This document shows, piece after piece, positions 8,117 through 17,126 of a DNA stretch of 64,000 nt. Where the stretch lies: NCBI RefSeq assembly GCF_004361815.1, contig NZ_SNWA01000002.1, forward strand, positions 1 to 64,000, read 5' to 3'. The DNA is from Paraburkholderia sp. BL10I2N1 (GTDB taxonomy: Bacteria; Pseudomonadota; Gammaproteobacteria; Burkholderiales; Burkholderiaceae). Position 1 is the first letter of the stretch; each line of letters opens with the position of its first letter. Under the pieces are notes generated by a model. It was not told where the DNA came from. It was given only the letters and a program-made list of their open reading frames with translations, and did no database searches. A program made the translations under genes and the position numbers.

Positions 8117-8908
8117 TCACACCGTCTTCAGCATCCCGCCGTCGACGAAATAGGTCGCGCCGACGCTGTATGAGGCCCGTTCAGAGCACAGGAAAACGAT
8201 GAAATCGGCCAGTTCTGCCGGGCTCGCAAAGCGTTTGATGGGCGCGTGCTGATCGGCGACCTGCTGCAGGTGGGCCTCCCAGTCGCCCCCGGAATCCTGC
8301 GTCAGTTGCCTTGCGGTCTTGATCCAGTCGGGCGTGAGCACCAGACCCGGATTGATCGTGTTGACGCGGATGTTGTCCTTGATGAGTTCGTTCGCGAGGT
8401 TCTTCGAGAACATCATCAGCGCAGCTTTGGTCACGTTGTAGATCGGCTCGTAACCGAGCGGCTGCACTGCGCAGATCGACGCGTTATGCAGGATCGCGCC
8501 GCCGCCGCGCTGCTTCATCGATGGCACGAGGCCACGCGCGAGCCGCACCGCCGCCATCACATGCAGGTCCCAGTACGCCTGCCATTTTTCATCGGGCGCG
8601 TCCATGATGGTTTCGTTGCTGCCGGTGCCGGCATTGTTGAACAGGATGTCCGCACCGCCGAAGGCCTGGGTTGTCGCGTGCACCAGTTCGTCGACCCCTG
8701 TGACTGTCGCGACATCGCACGCAACAGGGATCGCCTGCACGCCGTAGCTCGCCGTGATCTGGTTCGCGGCCGCGGCCAGTCGGTCGTGCTGGCGTGCGGC
8801 CAGCACGAGGTTCACGCCTTCCGCCGCGAACGCCTCCGCCACCGCGAGTCCGATGCCGACACTCGCGCCCGTCAGGACGGCGACCTTGCCGCGCAGTTTC
8901 AGGTCCAT
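8117..8908 (-). CDS. SDR family oxidoreductase
   Basis: A 263-residue classical short-chain dehydrogenase. The cofactor motif TGASVGIG is at residues 13-20, NNAG at 91-94, and the catalytic Ser144, Tyr157 and Lys161 are present (YNVTK). The C-terminal end has the usual FLCSERASYSVGATYFVDGG. The start is the ATG after GGAGACAAACCG. No acidic residue clearly marks NAD over NADP; the Arg at about 39 (LAARQHDRL) leans towards NADP(H). Substrate unknown; this sequence type is often annotated as a 3-oxoacyl-ACP-reductase-like enzyme. Confidence 0.9.
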   Translation of the reverse strand: MDLKLRGKVAVLTGASVGIGLAVAEAFAAEGVNLVLAARQHDRLAAAANQITASYGVQAIPVACDVATVTGVDELVHATTQAFGGADILFNNAGTGSNETIMDAPDEKWQAYWDLHVMAAVRLARGLVPSMKQRGGGAILHNASICAVQPLGYEPIYNVTKAALMMFSKNLANELIKDNIRVNTINPGLVLTPDWIKTARQLTQDSGGDWEAHLQQVADQHAPIKRFASPAELADFIVFLCSERASYSVGATYFVDGGMLKTV

Positions 8909-9171
8909 CGGTTTGTCTCCTGATTGATTGGCGGGTCGGTTTGCGTTCCGTCCCCGACGTGACACCCGATTCTGCACCGATTTTCCGGCCGATGGGGGCG
9001 GCCCGCGCCCATGAAAAAACGGGCTGCATGGGACGTGAGCGGGCGTGGCGTAGCCGATACACCCTCTTTATTGCAACGTTTGCGCAAAATCCTGTATGAA
9101 TGTACAGTATCGCGAGACTGCATCCGGTTCGGCCATCTGACTGCCGCGGCCGGCCCCGCTGGAGACATGTC

Positions 9172-9528
9172 GTGCACCCTTTGATTCTTCCCATAGCGTT
9201 GTTGAGCCTGGCGTCCAGTGCGTTCGCGGGGGAGCGCTACGTCGAGGTCTGGAACCCGCCTGAAGCGCGCACGGTGCCGGCACGGCCTGGGGCGCAGAAG
9301 AAGACCGGCCACAAGGTCGCCGCAAGAAAATCGCCACAGACCATCGCGAAGAAGGTCACCGATCCGGCCGCCGCCAACACCGTGCGGGCGACGCCTCCCG
9401 CGTCGGCGCCTGTGAAGGTCCGCCCGCTCGATCCGAACACGGATATTCCACGCAAGATCGCCCCAGATGGGCACGTCCTGCGGGTGCGTGATGGACAGTC
9501 GCGGCACGCCGTTAGCCAGTTGGTTTGA
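9172..9528 (+). CDS. Small secreted basic protein, function unknown
   Basis: A 118-residue product starting at a GTG preceded by GGAGACATGTC. It has a clear Sec signal peptide (HPLILPIALLSLASSAFA, cleavage before GERYVEVWNPP). The mature part is Pro/Ala/Lys-rich and probably disordered, with a final conserved-looking segment DPNTDIPRKIAPDGHVLRV. A reading from an upstream ATG at 9100 would add 24 residues ahead of the signal and is unlikely. Similar small exported proteins are common in Paraburkholderia; none has a known role. Confidence 0.65.
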   Translation: MHPLILPIALLSLASSAFAGERYVEVWNPPEARTVPARPGAQKKTGHKVAARKSPQTIAKKVTDPAAANTVRATPPASAPVKVRPLDPNTDIPRKIAPDGHVLRVRDGQSRHAVSQLV

Positions 9529-9667
9529 GCCTGTTCCGCGTTGCCGCGCAGGTTGCCTTGCAGTATTCCGCCAGAATTCTCCGTCTTCCCCCTCGCACGA
9601 TGCGACGCTCTGGGTAGCGCGCCGGACGGCTCGTGCTAGATTCGAGCCTTCAGGAGACGCTTCACCG

Positions 9668-10600
9668 ATGTGGCAAATCGATCAGACAACATTGCGGCTC
9701 TTCATCGCCGTGTGCGAGGAAGGCACGATCGCGCGCGCGGCCGAGCGCGAGTTCATCGCGCCCTCAGCCGTCAGCAAACGGCTCGCCGACCTCGAGGCGC
9801 TGGTGGACGTTGCGCTCCTGTCGCGCGGTCAGCGCGGCGTGCGCGCTACGGCGGCGGGCATCGCGTTTCTCAAGCATGCGCGGATCGTTCTGCGTAGCTA
9901 CGAGCGCCTGCAGGCCGAACTCGGCGAATACGCGGCAGGTGCCAGCGGGCATGTGCGCGTGCTGGCGAACGTGTCGTCGATGGTGGAGTTTTTGCCGGAG
10001 GCATTGTCCGTGTTTCTGAACGCCAATCCGCAGATCCGCGTCGACGTCGAAGAGCGCGTCAGCGTCGATATCGTGCGCGGACTGGAAGAGGGCGTCGCGG
10101 ATATCGGCATCTGCCGCGATGTCGTCCCGACCGGCGAACTTGACGTCTTGCCCTACCGCTCCGATCACCTGGCGCTCGTCGTGCCAAACGATCATCCGTT
10201 CGCTGCAGAAGCGGAGATCAGCTTCGAGCAGACCCTTGCTTTCGATCACCTCGGTCTGGCGTCGAATGCGTCGGTCAACGCGTTGATGCAGCGCATCGCG
10301 GCCGAAAAGGGACGTGAGCTGCAATACCGCAGCTACGTGTCCACCTTCGATGCAGCCTGCCGCTTCGTGCAGGCGGGCCTCGCGGTGTCGATCCTGCCTG
10401 GCGAGGCGGTCGCTCCGCATATCCGGCAGCAGTACGGCCTTGCCGTGATTCCATTGCGCGAAACATGGGCCGAGCGGCGCTTCGTGATCTGCGTGCGTGA
10501 CCGGGCCGCGCTGACCGTGCCAGCAGCCCGTCTGCTCGATCACCTGCTGAAAACGGCGCAGACGCCTGCCGGTGCGCCCGCCACAGCGCCTACCCAATAG
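9668..10600 (+). CDS. LysR-family regulator of catabolic cluster A
   Basis: A 310-residue LysR regulator: winged HTH in residues 1-65 (TLRLFIAVCEEGTIARAAEREFIAPSAVSKRLADLE) and a periplasmic-binding-like effector domain. It lies 157 bases upstream of the lyase gene in the same direction, so it probably controls that operon in cis or is co-transcribed. Its closest relative in the window is the LysR at 36470, which shares phrases such as VEFLPE in the effector domain and has the same place next to a CoA-transferase/lyase pair. AGGAG lies about 11 bases before the chosen ATG. Confidence 0.92.
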   Translation: MWQIDQTTLRLFIAVCEEGTIARAAEREFIAPSAVSKRLADLEALVDVALLSRGQRGVRATAAGIAFLKHARIVLRSYERLQAELGEYAAGASGHVRVLANVSSMVEFLPEALSVFLNANPQIRVDVEERVSVDIVRGLEEGVADIGICRDVVPTGELDVLPYRSDHLALVVPNDHPFAAEAEISFEQTLAFDHLGLASNASVNALMQRIAAEKGRELQYRSYVSTFDAACRFVQAGLAVSILPGEAVAPHIRQQYGLAVIPLRETWAERRFVICVRDRAALTVPAARLLDHLLKTAQTPAGAPATAPTQ

Positions 10601-10757
10601 CCCTTACGGGTTTCCCCTGTGCGGCGCTGCAGGCCCGCGCCGCCAGCCTCCCCAGCCATCGCGCCCGGCGATGGGCTGCATCGTCAAACTAGTCTTTTCC
10701 GCGCGCTCACGGCGCGGCAGCATCACGCTCAGTTCTCCCCCAAGCTGAGACCAGACG

Positions 10758-11720
10758 ATGAATTCTCCCAATGAGCGCGTGATCGTGACGGAAGTCGGGA
10801 TGCGCGACGGCCTGCAAAGCATCGCGCAAACCATGCCGACCGCGGCGAAAAAGCGCTGGATCGACGCCGCCTATGCAGCCGGCGTGCGTCATATGGAAGT
10901 GGCGTCGTTCGTGCCGCCGAAACTGCTGCCGCAAATGGCCGATGCCGACGAAGTGATCGCGCATGCGCTGACTTTCGCTGACCTGACCGTGGCCGCGCTG
11001 GTGCCGAACGTAAAGGGCGCACAACGCGCGCTCGACGCCGGTGTGCGTCGGATCATTGCGCCGGTGTCGGTCAGTACCGCTCACAGCCTCGCCAACGTGC
11101 GCAGGACGCCCGCGGAAATGATCGATGCTTTTGCCGAAATGCGTGCACTGATCGACGCTGCGCCGCGTGCGAACAAGCCGGAACTGGTGGCAGGGCTGTC
11201 GACGGTATTCGGGTGCACGCTGCAAGGCGAGGTGCCTCTCGCAGACATCGCCAGCATCACGCGGGCCTCGCTCGCAGCCGGCGCCGACGTGATCGCCCTC
11301 GGCGACACGACCGGCGAAGCGTCGCCGCGTCAGGTTGCACAGATCATCGCGCTCGTGCAGGGCATCGCTGGCAGCAAGCTCCGTTCGCTGCATTTCCACG
11401 ACACGCGCGGCCTGGGGCTGGCCAACACGGTGATCGCGTTGCAGCACGGCATCCGGGAATTCGATGCGTCGCTCGCCGGCCTCGGCGGCTGTCCGCATGC
11501 GCCCGGCGCGACCGGCAACGTGAATACCGAGGATCTGGTCTTCATGCTCGAAAGCATGGGATACGACACCGGTATCGATATCGAAAAGCTCGTCGCGTCG
11601 CGCAGCGTCCTGGCCGACGCCTTACCCGGTGAGCCGCTCTTTGGCTACATCGCCCGTGCAGGTCTTCCGAAACAGTTTTCCGCTGCGGCGCATCGCGCAG
11701 AACAGGAGGTGGCTCAATGA
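10758..11720 (+). CDS. Hydroxymethylglutaryl-CoA lyase family enzyme
   Basis: A 320-residue TIM-barrel lyase of the HMGL-like family that would cleave an (S)-3-hydroxy-3-methylglutaryl-CoA-type thioester to acetyl-CoA and acetoacetate. Key residues are in place: Arg16-Asp17 in VGMRDGLQS, the metal-binding HFHDTRG and the Cys loop GLGGCPHAPGATGNVNTED, so it looks active. Its stop overlaps the CoA-transferase start (ATGA). With that transferase it forms the minimal route free acid to CoA ester to acetyl-CoA. Citramalyl- or other branched hydroxyacyl-CoA lyase activity is possible. Compare the truncated paralogue at 38704. Confidence 0.92.
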   Translation: MNSPNERVIVTEVGMRDGLQSIAQTMPTAAKKRWIDAAYAAGVRHMEVASFVPPKLLPQMADADEVIAHALTFADLTVAALVPNVKGAQRALDAGVRRIIAPVSVSTAHSLANVRRTPAEMIDAFAEMRALIDAAPRANKPELVAGLSTVFGCTLQGEVPLADIASITRASLAAGADVIALGDTTGEASPRQVAQIIALVQGIAGSKLRSLHFHDTRGLGLANTVIALQHGIREFDASLAGLGGCPHAPGATGNVNTEDLVFMLESMGYDTGIDIEKLVASRSVLADALPGEPLFGYIARAGLPKQFSAAAHRAEQEVAQ

Positions 11721-12949
11721 ACCCGTCCGTACCTTCACAAGCCGCCGCGACTGGCGTTGCCGCGCAGAGACTGCCGCTCGACGGCATTCGCGTGATCGAG
11801 CTTTCGCACATGGTGATGGGGCCGACGTGCGGCATGATACTCGGCGACCTCGGCGCCGAAGTCATCAAGGTTGAGCCGCCGCGCGGCGATGGCACACGGC
11901 GGCTGCTCGGCACCGGCGCAGGCTTTTTTCGCACCTTCAATCGCAACAAGAAGAGCATCGCGCTCGACCTCGATTCGCAGGCTGGCCTCGATGCGCTGCA
12001 TAAGCTCGTTGATACGGCCGATGTCTTCGTCGAGAATTTCAAGCCGGGCCGGATGGCGAGCCTTGGCCTCGACTACGAGACGCTGCGCAAGCGCAATCCG
12101 AAGCTGATCTATGTCTCGCACAAGGGCTTTCTCAATGGGCCTTACGAGCATCGGCTCGCCCTCGATGAGGTCGTGCAGATGATGGCGGGCCTTGCGTATA
12201 TGACAGGGCCCGTCGGCCGCCCATTGCGCGCGGGCAGTTCGGTCAACGACATCATGGGCGGCATGTTCGGCGCGATCGGCGTGCTGGCCGCGTTGCATGA
12301 ACGCCATGCAACCGGCACGGGCAAGGCAGTGCAGAGCGCGCTGTTCGAAAACTGCGTGCTGCTGTCCGCCCAGCATATGCAGCAGTTTGCGGCGACGGGC
12401 GTGGCGGCTGCGCCGATGCCCGAGCGGATCAGCGCGTGGGCGGTCTACGATGTGTTCACGCTCGCGGGCGGCGAACAGATGTTCATCGCCGCCACCGGCG
12501 ACGGGCAGTGGCGCGCGCTTTGCGCGATCCTCGACCGTCCTGACCTGCTCGCCGATGCGCGCCTTGCGACCAATAACGATCGGGTGCTGGCGCGCGGGTG
12601 GCTTCTGAAAACGCTTGGCGAAACGCTGGCCAGCCTGGAAGGCGCGGCGCTCGAGCCGCAGTTCGAACGCGATCACATTCCGTTCGCCTCGATCACACGC
12701 CCGGAGGATCTCTTTGCCGATCCACATCTGATCGCAAGCGGCGGTCTTGCGCCCCTGATGCTCGATGACGGCAGCGAAACCGCGATGCCGCTGCTGCCGA
12801 TCTCGATGGACGGCGAACGTCTGCAGCCGCGTCGCCCGATTGCGAAGATCGGCGAGCACACAAGCGACGTGCTGCGCGGCATCGGCTACGGCGACGCGGA
12901 AATTGCCGCGCTGCTGGCCAGCGGTGACGCGCCTCAGAAAGCGGCCTGA
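11717..12949 (+). CDS. CaiB/BaiF-family CoA-transferase
   Basis: A 410-residue family III CoA-transferase. N-terminal DGIRVIELSHMVMGPTCGMIL and the EVIKVEPPRGD motif are typical; the catalytic aspartate is expected in the segment around LALDEVVQMMAGL. It moves CoA from a donor, usually succinyl-CoA, to an organic acid. Coupled to the upstream HMG-CoA lyase family gene by a 4-base overlap, it would activate the acid that the lyase cleaves, as human SUGCT does for 3-hydroxymethylglutarate; this pairing is an inference. Paralogue of the protein at 37514. Confidence 0.9.
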   Translation: MNPSVPSQAAATGVAAQRLPLDGIRVIELSHMVMGPTCGMILGDLGAEVIKVEPPRGDGTRRLLGTGAGFFRTFNRNKKSIALDLDSQAGLDALHKLVDTADVFVENFKPGRMASLGLDYETLRKRNPKLIYVSHKGFLNGPYEHRLALDEVVQMMAGLAYMTGPVGRPLRAGSSVNDIMGGMFGAIGVLAALHERHATGTGKAVQSALFENCVLLSAQHMQQFAATGVAAAPMPERISAWAVYDVFTLAGGEQMFIAATGDGQWRALCAILDRPDLLADARLATNNDRVLARGWLLKTLGETLASLEGAALEPQFERDHIPFASITRPEDLFADPHLIASGGLAPLMLDDGSETAMPLLPISMDGERLQPRRPIAKIGEHTSDVLRGIGYGDAEIAALLASGDAPQKAA

Positions 12950-13098
12950 TCCGCTCGCGAACGCGTGTGGACCACGGTGACTGTTCAACCATCGGGACCG
13001 CAACCCGCCAGCAAGCGTACCGGCAGAAGGCAGAAACGCAGCGACGCAGCAGCACCCAACCCTATCCGGCATCAGACTGGACATCAAGGAGACAGACG

Positions 13099-14580
13099 AT
13101 GAGATCGTCCCCCCAGATTATCGTTACGTCGAGTGCGGCGGCGGGACATGCGGGCACCGCCCCGGCCGATCAGGACGCACTCGATGCAGCGCGCGAATAC
13201 GGTATCGCCCAGGGCGCTGCCGGCATCTCCGCGCGACTTGACCGGCTGCCGGCCACGGCGGCGATCTGGAAGCTGGTGATGCTGCTGAGCCTGGGGCTGT
13301 TCTTCGAACTGTACGACCTTATGTTCTCCGGCTACATCGCGCCGGGGCTCGTGCGCAGCGGCATTCTGACCGCCACGACGCACGGCCTGTTCGGCACGAG
13401 CGGTATCGCGAGCTTCATCGCTGCGCTGTTCGCGGGCCTCTTTGTCGGCACGGCAGCGTGCGGGTTTCTCGCCGACCGTTTCGGACGGCGCGCGATGTTC
13501 ACGTATTCGCTGCTCTGGTACACCGCCGCCAACGTGATCATGGCGTTTCAGGACACCGCGTTCGGCCTTAACCTCTGGCGCTTCGTCGCAGGGGTCGGCC
13601 TGGGGCTCGAGATCGTGACGATCGGCACATACATTTCCGAACTCGTCCCGAAGCACATCCGCGGCCGCGCTTCCGCGTGCTCGCAGGCAGTCGGCTTTAC
13701 GGCGGTGCCGATCGTCGCGTTCCTGTCGTATCTGCTCGTGCCGCAGAAGCCGTTCGGCATCGACGGCTGGCGCTGGGTGGTGATGACGGGGGTAGTGGGC
13801 GCGGCGTTCGTCTGGTGGATCCGTCTGCGTCTGCCGGAAAGTCCGCGCTGGCTCGCGCAGAAAGGACGTATCGACGAAGCCAACGCGGTCATGGAGCGGC
13901 TCGAAGCGCGCGTGCAGGCGGAGTATGGACGCCCGTTGCCGACTCCTGCGATGCCCGAGCCGGTCCGCTCGAAGGCGAAGTTTCGCGACCTGCTCGCCCC
14001 GCCTTACCGCCGCCGCACGCTGATGCTGATCATCTTCCACGTGTTCCAGACGATGGGCTACTACGGTTTCGCAAACTGGATCCCAACACTGCTGATCAAG
14101 CAGGGCATTACGGTGACGACGAGCCTCATGTATGCGTCGATCATCGCGATTGCAGCTCCCCTCGGGCCGCTGCTCGGCCTCCTGATCGCGGACAGATTCG
14201 AGCGCAAGACAGTGATCATCTGCATGGCGGCCATCAATGTCGTGTGCGGTTTGCTGTTCAGTCAGGCACGCGAAGCCGTGTTGCTGGTGAGTCTCGGCGT
14301 ATGTCTCGTGCTTGCGGGCAACATCATTTCGTACAGCTATCACGCGTACCAGGCAGAACTGTTTCCGACCAGCATCCGGGCGCGCGCAGTGGGCTTCGTG
14401 TATTCATGGAGCCGCATTTCCGCCGTGTTCTCCGCGTTTCTGATTGCGGCCTGCCTGAAGCACTTCGGCGTGAACGGCGTGTTCGTGTTCATCTCCGGCG
14501 CCATGTTGATCGTGATCCTTGCGATAGCGACGCTGGGCCCGCGCACGCGCGACATCGCACTCGAAGATATTTCGAAGTGA
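13099..14580 (+). CDS. MFS transporter (metabolite:H+ symporter type)
   Basis: A 493-residue, 12-helix major facilitator. The loop 2-3 motif DRFGRR and the PESPRWL motif after helix 6 place it with the sugar-porter/NiaP/SV2-like carriers of organic acids. AAGGAGACAGACG precedes the ATG; a longer frame covers leader DNA only. It follows the CoA-transferase by 149 bases in the same direction and probably imports the acid used by the lyase/transferase pair. Note that cluster B uses a carrier of another MFS family (ACS type), so the two clusters may take up different substrates. Confidence 0.9.
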   Translation: MRSSPQIIVTSSAAAGHAGTAPADQDALDAAREYGIAQGAAGISARLDRLPATAAIWKLVMLLSLGLFFELYDLMFSGYIAPGLVRSGILTATTHGLFGTSGIASFIAALFAGLFVGTAACGFLADRFGRRAMFTYSLLWYTAANVIMAFQDTAFGLNLWRFVAGVGLGLEIVTIGTYISELVPKHIRGRASACSQAVGFTAVPIVAFLSYLLVPQKPFGIDGWRWVVMTGVVGAAFVWWIRLRLPESPRWLAQKGRIDEANAVMERLEARVQAEYGRPLPTPAMPEPVRSKAKFRDLLAPPYRRRTLMLIIFHVFQTMGYYGFANWIPTLLIKQGITVTTSLMYASIIAIAAPLGPLLGLLIADRFERKTVIICMAAINVVCGLLFSQAREAVLLVSLGVCLVLAGNIISYSYHAYQAELFPTSIRARAVGFVYSWSRISAVFSAFLIAACLKHFGVNGVFVFISGAMLIVILAIATLGPRTRDIALEDISK

Positions 14581-14731
14581 GGCCGATGGCGAGCGCGGCA
14601 TGTGGCTCGTCATGGCGGAATATGGAGAATGCGCGTTGTCAGGCGTGCGCGCCCTCTACCGCCGTCTGACTGCCCCCGGATCGTCGAACTGAACCGAGCC
14701 GGGTCGATCCGGGCAAATTCAAACTTGAGAT

Positions 14732-15688
14732 TCAGCTGCGGAGCGCCGTGAGCCTACGCGTACCGGACAGCACTGCGGCCTCTCTGCGCGCGGCTTCGAG
14801 GAAATGTGCCTTCAGGTGGTCCAGCCAGGTGCGAACCTTGGCGTCCAGATACTGCCTGGATGGGAAGAGTGCGTAGACGGTGAGCGGTTGAAGGTGGTAA
14901 TCCGGCAAAAACCGCACAAGACGTCCAGAACTGATCGCATCGACGGCGACATGGAGCGGCAACGCGCCGATGCCCATGCCGAGTTCGAGCGCCGACGCCA
15001 CCGCTTCCACCGTGTTGACGCAGAACGCGGGCTGCACGGGAATGTCAACGGTCACGCCGTGCTGGTCGATCAGCGCAATGTCGACGGCATCGGCGAGCGC
15101 GGGCCCGAAGCCCACAAAAGCGTGCGACGCCAGATCGGCCGGCTCATCCACACTGACATCCCGCTTCGCGTAACCTGGCGCGGCGCACAGCACGCTATAG
15201 GTTTCCCCCAGATTGACGCCGACAAACGACGAATCGCGCAGCGCGGGCAGCGCGACGATCGCGGTGTCGAATCCGTCTTCGAGCAGGGCCGACGATGCGT
15301 CCGACAGCGTCAGCGCCACCTGGACACGCGGATAGGTGCGCTGATAGTGCCTCACTGCCGGCACCAGATAGTGCCGCCCGATGGTGGGCGACGCATGCAC
15401 CTTGAGCCTGCCGGCTGGTTGAAGATGAACCGCACGGGCTTCTGCCTCGGCTTCTTCAATGGATGCGAGAATCGCGCGGCAGCGCGAGAGGTAGCGTTTG
15501 CCGGCCTGCGTCAGTGCGATCTGGCGCGTCGTTCTATGCAGAAGCCGCGTCTGCAGATGCTGTTCGAGTTCGGTGATCAACCGCGAAGCGACGCCTATGC
15601 TGATCGTCAGTGAGCGCGCAGCCGACGTGAAACTCATGTCTTCCGCCACGCGCACGAAGAGGCGCATGTTACGAAAAAGGTCCATCAC
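14732..15688 (-). CDS. LysR-family regulator (orphan)
   Basis: A 318-residue LysR protein of the DsdC/PA0477-like large group: HTH at about residues 5-62 (MRLFVRVAEDMSFTSAARSLTISIGVASRLITELE) and the usual effector-binding domain. It converges with the MFS gene of cluster A and is followed upstream by hmp on the same strand, so its target is not evident. The second ATG (codon 2) could be the true start. Confidence 0.88.
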   Translation of the reverse strand: MMDLFRNMRLFVRVAEDMSFTSAARSLTISIGVASRLITELEQHLQTRLLHRTTRQIALTQAGKRYLSRCRAILASIEEAEAEARAVHLQPAGRLKVHASPTIGRHYLVPAVRHYQRTYPRVQVALTLSDASSALLEDGFDTAIVALPALRDSSFVGVNLGETYSVLCAAPGYAKRDVSVDEPADLASHAFVGFGPALADAVDIALIDQHGVTVDIPVQPAFCVNTVEAVASALELGMGIGALPLHVAVDAISSGRLVRFLPDYHLQPLTVYALFPSRQYLDAKVRTWLDHLKAHFLEAARREAAVLSGTRRLTALRS

Positions 15689-15805
15689 TCAGGCCGAAAA
15701 ACGAAGAGACAATGAAGGAGCGCGCAGCTTCAACCGCGCGCCCCTGTGAGGCCGCTACCCGCAATATCCTGATTGGCGTGCGGCGGATAAAACGCGTTAT
15801 TCGAG

Positions 15806-16987
15806 TTATTCGAGTGCGGCGGCCGGCCCGAAGAATTCGTAGCGGCTCTGTTTCGCGGGTACACCCAGCGCTTTCAGATGCTTCTTGATGGCCTTCATGA
15901 AGCCCAACGGCCCGAGGAAGTAGACATCGACATCACGCGTTTCCGGCAGCCATTCGTCCAGCTTTTGCTCGTCCAGCAGACCGTACGCATGGGCTCGTTC
16001 GTCGCCGGTGCGCTGATGCTCATAGCAATAGAAGTGCTTCAGTTGCGGATGACGTGCCGCCAGCCCGTCGATCCACTCGCGGAACGCGTGCACGCCACCG
16101 TGGCGCGCGGAGTGAATGAAGTGCACCGGGCGCTGCGTGGCGAGCGCGGCTTGCAGCATGGCGAGAGTCGGCGTAATGCCCACGCCGCCGCTGATCAGCA
16201 CCAGCGGTTTGGCGTTGTGTTCGAGCTTGAAATCGCCGGACGGTGCGAACAGTTCCAGCGTGTCGTTCTCGTGGACACGGTCGTGCAGATGGTTCGACAC
16301 CTTGCCGCCCGGTTCGCGCTTCACGCTGATGCGGTATTCATGCCTGTTCGCAGCAGCGGAAAGCGAGTAGTTGCGGCGCAGTTCTTCACCGTTGACGATC
16401 ACGCGCATCCCGATGTATTGACCCGGATGGAATTCGAGCACTTCGCCGCCGTCGACCGGTCGAAAATGGAACGACGTGATTTCCTCGCTTTCGGGCACCT
16501 TACGCACGAGGCGGAAGGTACGCGCGCCGCGCCATCCTCCGGGAGCCTGTTCCTTTTCGGCGTAGACATTTTCTTCAAGACCGATCAGCAGGTCGGCGAG
16601 CTGCTGATAAGCCGCGGCCCACGCTTCGATGACGGCATCGGTGGCGATCTCAGGTCCGAGCACTTCGCGGATGGCGCGCAGCAGGCAACCACCTACGATC
16701 GGATAATGCTCGGGAAGAATCTGCAGGGCGACGTGCTTGTTGATGATCTGCGAGACGAGGCCGCCAAGCTGTTCGAGTTCGTCGATATGACGGGCGTACA
16801 TCAGCACACCGTTGGCAAGCGCGCGCGGCTGCGCGCCGCTCGCCTGGTGGGCCTGGTTGAAGAGCGGCCGGACCGACGGATTCTCGTCGAGCATCATTTT
16901 GTAGAAGTGTGTGATCAGCGCTTCGCCGCCACCTTCCAGAAGCGGCACGGTAGCCTTGACGATGGTGCGATGTTCGGCGGTCAGCAT
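15806..16987 (-). CDS. hmp: Flavohemoglobin, nitric oxide dioxygenase
   Basis: A 393-residue enzyme that oxidises NO to nitrate with O2 and NAD(P)H in the cytosol. The globin domain (1-140) has Tyr29, Phe43 and proximal His85 exactly at the E. coli Hmp positions. The FAD-binding domain follows, with the RRNYSLSAA motif, then the NAD domain (SGGVGITPTLAML) and a C-terminal FFGPAAALE. Length equals the family norm. It is divergent from norR, and a sigma-54-type promoter lies 75 bases upstream, so it should be NorR-activated on NO exposure rather than NsrR-repressed. Confidence 0.96.
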   Translation of the reverse strand: MLTAEHRTIVKATVPLLEGGGEALITHFYKMMLDENPSVRPLFNQAHQASGAQPRALANGVLMYARHIDELEQLGGLVSQIINKHVALQILPEHYPIVGGCLLRAIREVLGPEIATDAVIEAWAAAYQQLADLLIGLEENVYAEKEQAPGGWRGARTFRLVRKVPESEEITSFHFRPVDGGEVLEFHPGQYIGMRVIVNGEELRRNYSLSAAANRHEYRISVKREPGGKVSNHLHDRVHENDTLELFAPSGDFKLEHNAKPLVLISGGVGITPTLAMLQAALATQRPVHFIHSARHGGVHAFREWIDGLAARHPQLKHFYCYEHQRTGDERAHAYGLLDEQKLDEWLPETRDVDVYFLGPLGFMKAIKKHLKALGVPAKQSRYEFFGPAAALE

Positions 16988-17061
16988 ATCGGTGGTTCCT
17001 TATGATGCGTGAGTGGAAGAGGGAAACCGGCAGAACCGGTTCCGCTGATTCACACTGCCAT

Positions 17062-17079
17062 ATACAGGTTCCGTGCCAG
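17062..17079 (-). promoter_or_regulatory. Sigma-54 (RpoN) promoter for hmp
   Basis: On the minus strand CTGGCACGGAACCTGTAT matches the -24/-12 consensus (TGGCACG-N4-TTGCA) with the correct 10-base gap between the GG and the -12 G; the -12 element reads CTGT in place of TTGC. It is 75 bases upstream of the hmp ATG and next to the bEBP gene norR. The AT-rich DNA between it and norR (17080-17126) is the place for NorR binding sites, which could not be defined by eye. Confidence 0.65.
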
Positions 17080-17126
17080 CTTAAAAGTCGTTTAAAATCA
17101 GTAGCATCTGAATTTACGTGGTGAAT

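Noticed and set aside
12967..13098. Longer N terminus for the cluster A MFS transporter
   Set aside because: The extension covers leader DNA; AAGGAGACAGACG directly before ATG 13099 sets the start.
13084..14343. 419-codon His/Arg-rich minus-strand frame
   Set aside because: Exact antisense shadow of the MFS gene; composition unlike a protein.
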